Of a stretch of DNA of 64,000 nucleotides, positions 13,146-25,739 are shown piece by piece. The notes beneath the pieces are model-generated. The model saw only the letters and a program-made list of their open reading frames with translations. It had not been told where the DNA came from and did not search any database. Made by a program: the position numbers and the translations under genes. This stretch comes from Rhyzopertha dominica (taxonomy: Eukaryota; Arthropoda; Insecta; Coleoptera; Bostrichidae): assembly GCA_025024175.1 (NCBI GenBank), contig QCXZ01000053.1, positions 2,604,001 through 2,668,000 on the forward strand, written 5' to 3'. Positions within the stretch are counted from its first letter, which is position 1. Each line of letters opens with the position of its first letter.

Positions 13146-15900
13146 GGTTACTGTTGCATACAATAGTTACAATTTTGCCTGAATTTTTGTAAATTAATAA
13201 AACAACAAAAGTAATCAAATGATAAAAGCTTTACAGTAGTACAGTACAGTTGTACCTAATTCTTACTAAAACTCTTTATGTTGTTTTCGTCACTGCACCA
13301 TTTAACACTACTCTAGGGGGCACTTTTGACACTGCCTATACTAAAATAAAAGTCTTTGAGATAAATTTCAAATAAAGAATTCTACAATGTGACATGTTCT
13401 GTTATAAGCGAATGTATGGGGGGGGGGGAAGTATAACATTTTCCGCTACAATTCTCAGATGTAGCAACAAATAGGATCTGAATACCAATACATTAAAGGT
13501 CTATGTTGACTGTATAGAAATTCATTCATAACAAAAGATGTTATTGGCAAAGCTTTATTATAACGATTCTTTGTAACATAGCAATAATTGTAATCTTTCT
13601 GCCACGAAGCTGAAGGAAAACTTTTTTCGAATGACACAAGCTTATTAAAATTTTGTGAAAAATCATCTCGTAAGTTTAAAAATAAATATAAAATCAGATA
13701 CTGTTTGTATTTTTAGCTGGTAACTTAAAAAACACCCATTACATTCCTTTACAAAATATTGAAAACAAATTGCGAGCATTTCCTTACAAATTAGGTTTAG
13801 AAAACTTCATTTTTAACTAAACGAAATTCAAAGCACCCAACATAAAACTGGAGAGGTGGCAGATTTAATCCTTCCAGTGGCAAGCAAATTACCACTATTA
13901 TTTTAAGAGGATCGAGTAAAAATGAAAGTAATGACACACAATAAGTGATAAGTGAATATTTTAAGAACAGCTGAGTTACTGTACTTTTGCAGATTAGTTA
14001 AAGGTCGATTCCTTCTTTATAAATTATTAAGAAAAGTGAACATTGAAAACCTTTTTGTAAATAAAAAGTAATGCACACATCGCAGGGTTATTTTAATAAT
14101 AACATGTAGGTAATTCACATTCAGAGTGATCATAAAATACGAAACAAAATTTATAATTTTGGTATGTAATGTTTTTTTCGCCAAGCTTTTGACAGATCGA
14201 GTTTTATTTTTATATTGTCATTTGTTACACAAAAACTTTGTCGATAAAGTCATCCTGTTTTTGAACTGTGAGGTCATCATCAATTGTTTCAAATAGCAAC
14301 CCCAAACTTTTTTTTTACTTTTCGGTATTATTTTCAATTCTCTTTTATTCCGTTAAAAGTAAAAAACAAAAATTTTCGACAAACAACGAAGAACGTTTAA
14401 GTTTAGTTTTGGTAAACATCTTTTTACTGAATAATTTCAATTTCTTTCAAAACAACTGTGATATCATTTTTAATAACCACTTTTGTTAATTGTATAGCTG
14501 TTTAGTATTTTTTATTGTAAAAGTCTAAGTATGTTATTTTTGTTTCCCAAGAAGCTTTTTTCGCACAATAGCTCACAAACTTTGTCAAAAAGTGTTTGCA
14601 GGTAATGTCCCTAGTGCATCGAATTTTTTCGGGAAAATTCAGGTAAGCAAGTTTGAAACGTGTTTTTTCGAATTTTTACATAGAAAAAATTAGAGCCACG
14701 AGGGATATTTATTAAGATATTTCCTGAGTTAGATAAAAATGACAATTTTATGTATGTACCAACATTGATTTTATTTAAAACAATTATTTTTATTGCTCTC
14801 ATTTATTAGAGATTTGAGTTTACAAGGTAGGTAACTTGTCATACCTGGACAATATTTATCGCATCTTTTTTCCGGCAAAACTGCTGACAGCTAATGTCAA
14901 AAAAAATTAATCAATCAATGTCAAAAACTAACAATCGCAAAATAGCACTGTTTTTATAGGATACTCTTATTTTACGACATACGACACAACAATAACCAAC
15001 GAATCATTGTCACTGATTGGTCAAAATTGACAGGAAGGAAATAATCGTCAATATTAATATGGAAACCAATAATGGTTTAATGCAAATGAGGTGGTCGTTC
15101 ACTTTACATGGATTAGTAAACAGCCATTATATACCACTAGTTTTTTGTTTACTATCAAATAAGAGGAAAAATTTATATTTGAACACTTAAAATAAGTAAA
15201 GAAAAATGTGTAGACTTAGGACTCATATTTCATCCAAATCAAAAAGTCGTTGATTTCGAATCAAAGATTCGCAAAATTAAAAATTTAGGTCTAATCGCTG
15301 AATATAGAGATCGCAACTCAAAAATAAGGAATTTTAATTGTATTTTTTTAGAACCAGAAAATATAGCGACTGTTTTGCATTCTTTTTTTTGCAGAAAATT
15401 ACTGATGCTCGAGTAACAAAATTTTTTGATTACTTTACGGAAAATTATGTGGAAGAAAATACTCTATTTTCTCCAAACGTCTGGGCTTCCGCATCAATGA
15501 CATCTAAACATACTACAAACTTTGTTAGTCCTTCGACCAATTTCTTATCTCCATATCTACAATTTACTGTTTTTGGAACGTTTCGTCCGCACTTGTAAGG
15601 GACATCGTCAGGACAGGTCACCCACCAAGCGCCAGGAGCGCATTTTTATACATTTGTTACAGCATTTGTTTCAAATAAGCATCAAAAACAAAGCTATGTA
15701 TTGTTATTGCGTACTGTTTGTTAGCTTTGTTTACCTAAAATGAAAAATCTAAAAGACTTTTCCATTTTCTGAAGTAATATGTCAAATGCCAAAGTATTAG
15801 CAAGCTATATACTGCATTTGCATCCAAGAGGACATGAAAGAAAGCCCATCAGCAATTCAGGAGTTAGCTCCCCATTCGTTCTCGTCTAAAAAACTTCCGG
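13146..15900. other. long AT-rich stretch, nothing recognised
   Basis: About 2.7 kb with dense stops in all frames, a poly-G tract near 13420, and no recognisable transposon or gene motif. Confidence 0.5.
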
Positions 15901-15904
15901 TCGG

Positions 15905-16290
15905 GATTTCATAGCCGTACTCATGATAAAACTGTACAGCAAACTGGGGTTTTACACGCTAATGAGGGCGCGCTGGCCAGTTACCCACCGCAGGGACGCT
16001 CGCCCACCGCCCCCGGGGGTGAAGCCACCCCCCGACGCACGTATAACGCCGAGGACGCTCACTGTACCGTACACACGGCCACTGTGTAGGCGCTCGACAA
16101 ACATTTACCGGCAGAAGCTGAGCCAGAATTATTTGATGGGGGATGTTTTTTTTTGTAGCAAGTAGTGGATGTTCTGCGAGAAATGATTTTAAAAAGGGTT
16201 GCGCTGGGGATGCCCACTTGAGCCACTGTAATTTCAGTGATTTAAGGTTTTTTTTACGTAACGCAGCTGCAGACAGAAGAGCAGTCATTA
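15905..16290. other. GC-richer block, no supported gene
   Basis: A GC-rich core at 15960-16110 has open frames on both strands that match nothing recognised. They are proline/arginine-rich by composition. The block resembles the other islands. Confidence 0.25.
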
Positions 16291-17082
16291 GTACGATTTA
16301 AATATTATAGAAATTAGTAGATTAGAAATTATTTTTTGATTGATACTAATACAGGGTGATATAATGTAATGTGACATACCCAGGTTCGTAGAGATTTACA
16401 TTGAGATGTGATCGTCCAGTACTTACCTACGTTGTGTTATTTTAGTTAAACGTACCCTCGATGCACTGGTTACTCACGTAAATAGGGAGATTTGATGTAA
16501 TCATAAATAATACGAAACAATCTCAAAACATCTAATTTATTAATAAACAAGATCAAATTTGGAGGGCTAACAAATTGTAGCTGTTATTTAGAACAATGAA
16601 TGAACTGCCAATTCTAGATCTGTGTTCGATATCACTTTCACTCTAAAGATTCAAAACTGAAGAGATTTTTGTTAGCATAGCCGACTATGGTCAGCAGGTA
16701 CTGAGCTCCCATGCGGGAGGCAACTCAGCTATATAGTTGAATGTTTTGGTGCAAAAATCTTGGTTTTTATTTTACCAGATGTTTGCCCAGCACGGGAGAA
16801 AATATTAGTTCATGCATCAAGGCTCTAACATAACGCTTTCAAGCATCACGTCTAACTATTTCTGCGTGGATACAGCTAATCAAAGAATACAACAACACAG
16901 TTAAGAAAACTTAGGTAAATTCCCCAAAGAATGATTCAAAGGTAACCGCGGAACTTCCAATTGCATAAAATTTTTAACATAAATAATGTAAATAAATATC
17001 ACAAAAAGATAAATTGCTAGTAAGCTGAGGATTGGAAAGGGTAGGTTTGCAGGGTGCACCCAGCCAGTGAATGCTTTTTCTC

Positions 17083-17085
<3 letters not shown>
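16291..17085. other. intergenic DNA, nothing recognised
   Basis: AT-rich. A motif ATACAGGGTG near 16350 resembles a transposon tip but has no partner that could be found. Confidence 0.4.

Positions 17086-17150
<65 letters not shown>
17086..17150. repeat. (TA)n microsatellite
   Basis: An uninterrupted alternating AT run of about 65 bp immediately upstream of a reverse transcriptase remnant. Confidence 0.95.
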
Positions 17151-17151
<1 letters not shown>

Positions 17152-17154
17152 CCG

Positions 17155-17600
17155 CTGCTAGGATTGTTTAATCTAATATTGTCATCGTCAGTATTTCCCG
17201 CAACCTGGAAAAAAGCAAGGGCATGTCCCATTTTTAAAAATGGAGGTTCATCTGACATTCTAAGTTAAGGGCCTATTTCCATCTTATGTAACTTTTCTTC
17301 TGTATTTGAGTGTGCTGTCTTTAAATATATATACGTTTTTGTTCGCACTCGTATATCACCTGCTCAGCATGGCTTTATGAGCAACAGATCTACACTTACT
17401 AACTAACCTGATAGTTTTTACACAATAGATGTATGAAAATATTAGCTGAGATATATTATGTCTAGTAACCTACAACCTGTCAAGGTTATTGAAGTATACG
17501 CAAAAGGCTATCCGATGAGACTTTCCTATGCCCTTAATAAGCAAAGTAAAATTTTGTGTGCTTTTTTAGTATTTCAGGGTTTGCAGTGATAAAGCTTCCC
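17155..17600 (+). pseudogene. jockey-like reverse transcriptase fragment
   Basis: The + frame reads FPATWKKARACPIFKNGGSS, then GPISILCNFSSVFE and PAQHGFMSNRST, the usual order of motifs 1-2 in jockey-type RTs (PxxWKxxxxxPIFKxG, RPISxLxxxxKxxE, QHGF). Stops interrupt it and the catalytic Asp motifs are missing. Confidence 0.75.
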
Positions 17601-18620
17601 CTCAGTTTGGTCTGAAGTAATGAAAATTCATAAGATTTTTTGTTTTAAATTAGAAGCCTTACCAGAAAACGGTACAATATACAAGGGTTTTCATCATAAA
17701 GAAAATATTTTTGGTTTGGAAAGCTCAAATGCCCTATTTTCATTTGCTGTTTATGGATTATGCTATAGTAAAAAGCCTACTGGTTTGCCAACTTGAACAA
17801 TTTTATAGTTTTGATGATTTAAAGTTACCAATGGTGGGCACTTTGCATGTGTTTTCTGTAAATAGGGTCTTTTATTGATTACTATAGAATAACGCTACCA
17901 CCAACAATTCCTTTTAAGCAGCTTGATTACTGGTTGCGAATATCTTTGTGGGTCATTGTCGGGAGCCAAATTTTTTGCGTGGTGACTGCCTATATGCAAC
18001 ATACTGTATACATTCTACGGGAAACCTAAGTTGGCTGAAAAAGTGGGTGCGCAATAAATAGGAGGAAAGTTTTTAAGTGTTTCCCGGCGGTCCCTTCCTC
18101 GGGTCGCATTTCACGGTTAAGCGGACCGCATAAGATACCCGATAAATTGAATATTCATTCGGTAGGTTACCAGCAGATATCTGACTTATCTACAATCTCC
18201 ATAAAACTGTCTCAATCTTGGCTGGTTCCGGTAAAACCTCAGTAAAACCGGCTAAAACACTGCATCGTCTGCGAAATCTGCTCATATATCGTCGCCCAAT
18301 CTTGATCCTAGCTTTTGGCTTACCAGAAATCGCGCCAGAAATGGATTCCCCGATGGCGCATAAGAAACGAGGTTCGTCGGATGGCTTTTGTTGCACGAAA
18401 GGGGATGGGTAACTTTAAGCGGCCGTATATACGTCTAGTGTCTGGTGCAAGGCGTCGCAGTAACCGGGGAACGGTAAAACATGGAAGTGATATGTTAATT
18501 AAACTTTGTATACGTAGAACTTAGAGCTCATACTTTTTTGTGTAAACTGCAGATTAGAAAACTGATTAAAAATAGCATTTACAATTATTATTTTAGAACA
18601 TTGCAACATTTTCAATAACT
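17601..18620. other. unassigned intergenic DNA
   Basis: 18190-18520 is GC-richer with overlapping open frames on both strands, the longest about 69 aa. I do not recognise any family, and nothing distinguishes coding sequence from a repeat. Confidence 0.35.
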
Positions 18621-18624
18621 AGCG

Positions 18625-19180
18625 ATACTTTTAAGTATAATTTCCGTAAAGCAAATTTCGATGGATTATATTCTACTCTCGCTCAAACCGATTGGTCTTC
18701 TGTCGTCGATATTGTTGATCCTGAATTAGCATGTCTCCACTTTTATCAGATCTTGTATAATATCTTGGATAAGTTAGTGCCAAGACAAAAAATAGTTCAA
18801 AGAGTGGCCAAATATCCTAAGTGGTTCACGAGCTCCACCATCGCCAAGATTAAACAGAAAAATAAACATTGGAATCTCTACAGGAAAATGAAATCATTGC
18901 GCAAAGAAATTGCACGAGAAATTTCCAGCGAACACAGGAAGTTTATTGAATCAATGGAGAGTTCACTGCGAAGTGATCCGAAGAAGTTCTGGCCCTTCAT
19001 CAATTCCAAAAAGAAGTCGTCGAATCTTCCGGGTGCCATGCACTTTGAGGACAATTTGTTAATGAATCAGCAAGAAATTGTTAATGCATTTGGAAATCAT
19101 TTTTCTAATGTCTACAACTCCAACTGTGATAATGTCTATGATGAAAAGATCTGTGATAGTCCTATAAATGACATGTCAGC
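18625..19180 (+). pseudogene. jockey-like ORF2 linker region (endonuclease-RT)
   Basis: The frame reads YNFRKANFDGLYSTLAQTDW, then PRQKIV..YPKWFTSSTIAKIKQKNKHW and DPKKFWPFINSKKKSSNLP. This is the region between the endonuclease and reverse transcriptase domains of jockey/CR1-like retrotransposons, where such lysine-rich text and KxFWxFINxKK are typical. It is open for about 140 codons and ends abruptly near 19180, where Penelope-like sequence begins. Confidence 0.8.
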
Positions 19181-19185
19181 TAGTC

Positions 19186-19550
19186 AGCGAACCAGGCCAT
19201 CTAGAAGAGGAATTAGAACATCTACGCAGTGCACTACAGAAGAACGGATATCCTAAGGCACAGATTGAGAAGGCTATCAACAAGCAACCACGGAGGAAGG
19301 AACCAGAGGAGCACATCGCTGCGGCATACCTGCCCTACGTCAATGGATGTACAGATAAGATCGGACGGCTGCTGAGAAGACATCATATAAACACCATCTT
19401 CACCGCCCCGAGAAAGATAGCTAACGCCTTTCCGAAATATCGTTCGACGACTGAGGAGCTACAAACACAAGGTGTGTACAGCATCCCATGCAGCTGTGGG
19501 AAGGTTTACATCGGCCAAACCGGAAGGCACATCAGCACGAGAATTAAATA
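19186..19550 (+). pseudogene. Penelope-like element C-terminal fragment with GIY-YIG endonuclease start
   Basis: The frame starts SEPGHLEEELEHLRSALQKN and runs to GVYSIPCSCGKVYIGQTGR, the GVYxIPCxCGKxYIGQTGR signature of the GIY-YIG endonuclease that ends Penelope-like polymerases. It is cut off after HISTRIK, inside the endonuclease. It abuts a jockey-like fragment upstream, and downstream DNA at 19555-19800 ends in ATT repeats like a jockey 3' end, so it may be nested in that element. Confidence 0.85.
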
Positions 19551-19554
19551 ATAT

Positions 19555-19800
19555 TATATAATAGCGTTAATGGCTTAGAACTGGATATCTTCTTTCACAA
19601 ATTTCACTCTAAATCAGTAAAGGTCAAGCTTCTTGGATGCTTTTCTCCCTAACTTCTTGATTTCTTAATTTCTTCATTTTCTCATATGTTAAATTCTAAT
19701 TGTATTTTTTGTTGCTTTCTATAATATTCTTATTTGTATTATTGTATTATGTTCTTTTACTTTTACTTTTTACATTATTATTATTATTATTTTTATGCGC
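19555..19800 (+). other. probable 3' end of a non-LTR retrotransposon
   Basis: AT-rich DNA ending in a run of ATT triplets near 19775-19790, as in other jockey-like 3' ends here. Assignment to the 18625-19180 element is inference from position. Confidence 0.35.
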
Positions 19801-20007
19801 CCCATAATCAGCCGCTGCTCTCACTTTTGTAAAAATTCTAGCCATTATTATTATATGCTCTTGGAGAAAAGTTTGAATGTCATAATAAGCTGTTGTCATG
19901 TCTAGCCAAAAATATATTTTTCGTGTATTTGATAGTAATGGACAATATTGTTTAACACAAAATAGTTAAGAAAAGTCGGACCCTTCTTGTTAGCAACACT
20001 TTTTAAT

Positions 20008-20290
20008 TTATTTATTAGGATAAATGTTAAGTGTACAACCGCTTAAATTATTAAACACTACACTAGAAGATCTGCAAAGTAACTCAGAAACTGATAAATT
20101 GGAATTCATTCCTCCACTTAATGTTTCGGTTACTGTCGATGTTGACGGTGCAGAGATGATCGAAGATTGCTGCTCAGTTGAATTAGTAAAAATTCTTTTT
20201 GAAATTTTTACTTTATTTCCTATACTGTCTTCCATATAAGCTTCTGCAACTCCACTGCTACGCCAACCACCGTGTCTCTTCAAAACTTGA
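20008..20290 (-). pseudogene. Crypton-like tyrosine recombinase C-terminal fragment
   Basis: On the minus strand the frame contains LKRHGGWRSSGVAEAYMEDS followed by IGNKVKISKRI and, at the end, a Cys/Asn-rich FNNLSGCTLNIY. This matches the C-terminal part of Crypton-type tyrosine recombinases, in which RHGGW carries the catalytic His-x-x-Trp region and a GYxxxS block holds the nucleophile Tyr. Here YMEDS is present. The N-terminal catalytic Arg region is absent. Satellite monomers begin directly at its upstream edge (20291). Confidence 0.7.
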
Positions 20291-20808
20291 ATGTGCCGTA
20301 TTTGAGCGAAAAATAATTTCCACAGAAAATTGAAAAAGAGCAAAGGCTAACCCCTTTGTTGTTTTTTTCACCTTGAAACTTGATGGCCTCCCAATACGCT
20401 AATTTTATGTCCATTTACGAGTACTAATGTGGACCTGCTGCATTTGGGACAGGTGTCAGTTGGTCTCTAGCTGCAACGGTTCGTCTGAAAAGTGGCCTAG
20501 AGTAGAAGGGTCCATTTGGGAAAAATTAATTTTTGGACGTCCTAGCTCATTTCTGACTGCATTTTTGGAAGCTGAAGCTCAAAATGCATCACTGTGCCGA
20601 TTTTGAGCGAAAAATAATTTCCACAGAAAATTGAAAAAGAGCAAAGGCTAACCCCTTTGTTGTTTTTTCACCTTGAAACTTGATGGTCTCCGATTACGCT
20701 AATTTTATGTTCATTTACTAATGTGGACCTGCTGCATTTGGGAGTGGTGTCAGTTGGTCTCTAGCTGCAACGGTTCGTCTGAAAAGTGGCCTAGAGTAGA
20801 AGGGTCCA
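20291..20808 (+). repeat. satellite array A, about 1.8 monomers of 294-301 bp
   Basis: GTGCCG followed by TTTGAGCGAAAAATAA recurs at 20293 and 20594, and TGGTCTCTAGCTGCAACGG recurs at 20461 and 20755. The two monomers are nearly identical apart from a 7-bp insertion near 20420. The same family, more diverged and with a 272-bp period, makes a second array at 51088-51715. Confidence 0.9.
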
Positions 20809-20869
20809 CTTAAACTGCATAAACCTTTTCACAAAAGTATGCTCCTTGCACATTATTCATGTTAAGTAT

Positions 20870-21345
20870 TAGATTTGGGGCACCTAAGGATGACAACGTT
20901 AGTTTTCCACTCATTAGTTTCAGAACCCGTATAACTATTTTCGGTCTTGAATATTTGGTGGATTCTCTTCACCGTGGGTGTCTGATACATTAGAAATAAG
21001 CATGTTTTAACTAAACAAAGCATATTTTCGTAATACAAAGGAGCCATGACTATAACCAAACCATACCTTTTTTCCACAGTGTACGAATTGATGATGTTAC
21101 GCCTAAGAACCCACATGTCAAAATCGTCTAGGCCCGTTTTAGTTACAGTCTTTCTTCGTTCTTTGCCTGGCGTGAAAAAACTTTCTTGCTCACCATCTTC
21201 GATGCTGCTTCGATTCTGCTCCCCGCCGCATAGAGTGTAGGTATCACATTTGCGATCAATTCTGGCGTATCGCCGCACAACTTTTTATTTTTCATTTTGG
21301 AACTAATTCTATGATAGACCTGAGACGCACACTGAACGCATACTT
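20870..21345 (-). pseudogene. DDE transposase N-terminal fragment
   Basis: The minus-strand frame includes FTPGKERRKTVTKTGLDDFD followed by MWVLRRNIINSY and PTVKRIHQIFKTENSYTGS. This is the N-terminal helix-turn-helix block (TPGKKR..K.....DDFD...VRR.I..FY) of an insect DDE-endonuclease transposase family. A frame change splits the first 50 residues. No catalytic core is present. A related fragment lies in intron 2 of the Runt gene (39808-40075). Confidence 0.6.
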
Positions 21346-22590
21346 CCAGTGGAATAATAATAATAATAACAACAATAAACGACTTTATTAGGCACAGTAG
21401 GTTAAATATAATCAAAACTATTATTTTGAACGTAATAGAAAGAAGAATATAAAATATATATACTGTATTAACCTACCCAATTGTACGAACCTAATAAAAA
21501 TCTTTTTTTGTAAACTGCCATTCTACTTAACCACGCGTCCCAAAGCTATAAGAAAGAAATCAACAAATGTAAGAAAAAACACAACGAAAAAAAAAGGGCT
21601 TAGAAGGAAGAGAAAGTCCAGTTGGCAAGCAGATTTCATCTAGTTTGAGTAACAAAAGATACTCTATTAATTTATATTTAAACTTATTAATATTATACAG
21701 TTTGAACTGACGTGGTAAGGCATTGTACAATTTAGCAGCACCGAAAGAGAAACCTCTGTGAACCAGAGCTGTATGGTTGCGGGGCACTACAAAACTGTCC
21801 CTAAATCGAGTGTTTCTAGACTGAATATCTGAGTGATATGTTAATCGACCTTTCAAGTTAGGGTTAGGAGATGGAATGGTAAATATTTTATGAACAAAAC
21901 ATTTAAGATGACACTTCTTACGATTATCCAGGTTCAAGCAATTTAAGTCATTTATAAACGACGTGATATGATCACCTCTACGCAAACCAAATACATATGC
22001 ATTCTGTACTTTCAGCACACGACTTTTCTCGTTGGCATCCAAACAAAACCCATTAATAAAGTCACAATAGTTAAAATGCCATAATACAAGACTTTCACAT
22101 AATTGTTAAATTTAACAAATATCTACTGGAATATAACAATTTTAAAGCAGAAAATGCCCGTTATATTAGCTTTGTGACATGTTCCCTAAACCGAAGTGGA
22201 CTATCTATAATGACACCCAAATTTCGAGTGTGATCAACAAACGAAACATTAACATCTGCATTGCCAAAACACATAACCAGTGATAAATCTAAAGAAGGGT
22301 TTAATTTTAAGTTATGCTTCTCAGACAAAGTTCTGGTTCTATCTAGTTCCTCATTAATAAGTATAGATGAAGCTAAGCAGTCCTCAAGTCTGAAATGATG
22401 ATAAATCTGGGTGTCATCAGCATATGCTTGAACATTACACCTACTCACATGGTTATATTTCTTCAGAATGACTTTAACAGTTGCTCGAAATTTAGAAAAA
22501 GTTTCTACCCCTATCTTCTGAGAAAAATCCCGTAATTTTAATATGCACATTACGATTTAATGTTTGAAGCCTTAGCTACTGTTTGCAGTT
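21346..22590 (-). pseudogene. jockey-like reverse transcriptase remnant with 3' tail
   Basis: The minus strand shows the catalytic block QAYADDTQIYHHF near 22430, then LNPSLDLSLVMCFGN and a NLGVIIDSPLRFREHVTKL block, then a 160-aa C-terminal frame (QNAYVFGLRRGDHITSFIND, then YNALPRQFK). An AAT/ATT triplet run at 21352-21372 marks the likely 3' end. The YADD catalytic motif is intact, but frameshifts break the protein between 22160 and 22042. Confidence 0.85.
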
Positions 22591-23390
22591 TTACAGAAAA
22601 CCAAAAAAATATATATATAAAAATGGTAATTTGTACCTTTATTTAGTTGTACATCTTGATATTTGATTTGACATATATTTATGGGTTTTTTTTTGTTACA
22701 GGTATGTTAAGTTTTTCATAGACGTGGCTAGAATTTATACAGCATCGTAAGTAATACATTTTTAAATATTGATATATGTATATTAATATGCTGATTAGCA
22801 GTAGAATCGTATGAGATAATTTTGTAGTATATTTTGAAAAAGCCTTTAAGAGTTACTCCAAATTTAAGAGAGGTTCTATCTGTTGCTTTGATGACTTCAC
22901 TCGCACAGATATCTGGCACTACCAGTGCTTTTAAAATCTTCGACTATCCTCTTTTGTTTCACAATTTAATGAACTTAAATTGACCATAATAAGAAACAAA
23001 AAAACAGATTGTTCCATTAAAGCATCATGTATTCTGCTTAAACGAATCTCGTTTGATATAGCAACAGGTGTATTTGAGTTCAACGTTTAAATAGTTGAAC
23101 AAAAAAAGAACTACACTGATTAAAATAAAGATTTGTTTATTAGAAGCAAGGATTTACTTTTGTTGATATAACTCTTCAAAGCACTTCGTTTAAGTCCTGT
23201 TCGATCTCAAATAAGTGGTAATAAGTTACAAACAAGTTGATATTCTTCTTACAATTGAAATCTTTGTTTGAAGATACATTTGTGGGATCTAGAGGAAGGT
23301 AATTGAAACAAATTTTTTATAAATCCAAACCGACAGTTTTATCTGTGAGGTTAAGTATATACGAATTTAGTATATTTAACACCTTGTTGT
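22591..23390. other. AT-rich intergenic DNA, nothing recognised
   Basis: Dense stops and no motif. Confidence 0.45.
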
Positions 23391-23830
23391 GAGGTCCTCA
23401 ACCTCTTTTTAACAACCACCTTTGCGGTTTTATAACCCTCCCATCGTCCCAAATCTACAAACATCTTGGCAAGCTCGGAGCCCAATTGTGGCCAAATTAT
23501 ATTGTTTTATAATGTAATAAACTATATTAGAACCGTGCCGCCCGGCCGTCGGCAACTATTTGTCGTCGATTTTCGACAATGGACCGTTCTATACCTACGC
23601 GTAATTCGTTAAACTTCACCCCTATGTCCGAGTGCATACAACTCCCGCTGTTTGCAATAGCAACAATACCTACACCAGAACTAAAGGGCTTGCGGCCTTT
23701 CCCTTTATGATCCATGCCGCTACTGTGGCCAAGGGTCCCACCNCAGAATGGGAAACCACNCCGTGGGAATCCGACGACGGCAGGCACAGTCTCTCGGAGG
23801 ACCCCTATAAAAATCCGATCCAATAACACA
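23391..23830. other. GC-richer block with two unresolved bases
   Basis: Overlapping open frames on both strands match no family. CCCTATAAAAATCC at about 23802 is TATA-like, and unresolved bases lie at 23743 and 23760. It may be a regulatory island or part of an unrecognised LTR. Confidence 0.25.
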
Positions 23831-24880
23831 AAGTAAGCAAACATCTCTATTCGGAATTGTAGCAGCGGAAAACTTGTTCCAGTGTTTACCTTAACCGATT
23901 TATTTCGAACAATCCGTGTCAGAAATGAGCATTGGACCAGGATAATGTATGTTACGACCAGTTTGGTCCACGAAATGCCGAATTTACATTGATAATTGAA
24001 TGCGATAAATTTTTCTCTCAAATGATTTGATAAAAATTGATTTAGTTTCAGAATTTCGTCTACATTATTTCTGATTTACATTGTTATGTGCAAAACTGCA
24101 TGATGCATCCAAAATTAATTGAATTCTTCAACAATCTTCTTATAATATTTCCAGTTGGTCTTGAGCGATTTGAATATCTTTCTGCATAAACTCGGCAGGT
24201 TCGCTCGACTACTCCATCATATTCACCATACGTGGCAATTAAATTCAAGGAATCTTAATTCGAACATCTAGAGCGTGACATTTGGACTAATTATATGAAC
24301 AAAATATTAGTCATTTATGCTTCACAGTTCTAGAATTCACAGAAATATCATTCTTATGATAATAAAATAAATGAACTAATGGTTAATAGACAATAATTCT
24401 CAATAATATAGTTCTGACTTCCTTAATTTGATATCCAAGCAATTTCTATTAACGAAACCGCATATCCCACTCAGCTTCTTGAAGCAGTTACTATTCCAGC
24501 ACTATAACGGTTAATAACGTAATCCCAAACAGTGAACGACAAACTGAAAAAACCTTAACGTTCTAAAAAGCTAAATAATTTCTCCCCTAATTGCCCCAGA
24601 ATGAAGTAAATACTAGACTCAATTATGATTTCCTTTATAAACTAATCAAAGCGAAAAAGGAGCCACTGATGTATTATGTTGAGTTTTGTTTGTTAACTTA
24701 AAATATAAAGACAAAAGTTTGCAAGTTTGTAGCAAATCTGTAATCCTTAATCAAAAGTTCTTTTTACTTAAGCCATAAAGTGAAGAAGTGCAAACATGTC
24801 AAGAAACAAATGCATTTACCTACTTGTTTCTTTAATTTTGCTGTAATTGTGAAAGAAGCAACATAATTGTGCTTGGTAGA
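23831..24880. other. AT-rich intergenic DNA, nothing recognised
   Basis: No repeat or frame of interest was found. Confidence 0.45.
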
Positions 24881-24884
24881 CCGC

Positions 24885-25425
24885 AAAGCAGAAATTAAGA
24901 TTGGTCAGGCCGTCACCTTAATTCAAGAAGGTCACTCTAGACGACAAATACCCCGAATTTTAAATGTTAGCCGTGCTGCCATAAATAGGGCCTGGATATG
25001 TTATCAAAAACATCGGCTGGTAGAGACCACATGAACCAGAATACCCAAACAATACGCAACAGACTTCGCGAAGGTCACTTTAGGGCAAGAAGACCAGTTG
25101 GAGTGCCTTTTTTTAACGCATCGGCATCACAGAGCAAGACGGTTGTTTCCTTAAGAGCATGTTCAATGGAATTTAGAGCAGTGGAGCAACATTTTGTTCA
25201 CTGACGAATCCAAATTCTGCTTGAACCACTTGACGAAAGAGTTTGAGCTTTGATTGACGTCAATCAACGGTCTGAGGCTGGAGACGACCATACGTTGAAG
25301 AAATTTTCCTGGAAGAATGGGAGCAGTTGGATCCCAATATCGTAAGAGGTTTAATTGAAAGTATGCCCCGGTGTTGTGTAGAAGTTTTACGAGTTAGAGG
25401 GAGTCGTACTCGTTATCAGCTGTAA
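24885..25425 (+). pseudogene. Tc1-like transposase remnant
   Basis: The + strand reads KAEIKIGQAVTLIQEGHSRR followed by QIPRILNVSRAAINRAW, the paired-type helix-turn-helix of Tc1 transposases. FTDESKFCL, the first catalytic Asp block, follows near 25200, and WEQLDPNIVRGLIESMPRCC, the C-terminal block, near 25320. Frames change several times and much of the core is missing. Confidence 0.8.
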
Positions 25426-25739
25426 ATTTTTACTGCTTTATTAACACTTTTTTGTCTAAACAGTAGGAGTACATTATAACAACTCTGGACTTAGATTGTT
25501 GGAGTACAGTTTAGGGTAAATAAACAAACGAGAATTGTAACAATTAACTATACCCATGAAAAACTATAAATATTTTTAGAAGTGGCTTCTTTTTAGTTTT
25601 GATACACGAAATTATTATTTGCTATAGATACCAGCCTTCAATAATTATTAATATCTCGCAAATTGTGTCTAACAGACTTGCTTATTATGCAAGATCCAAC
25701 AATGCTGATTAAAGAGACTGTATCCACGGTTAGCCATTC

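Noticed and set aside
23527..24021. 164-codon minus-strand frame
   Set aside because: Contains two unresolved bases, has an opposing open frame, and shows no recognisable domain.
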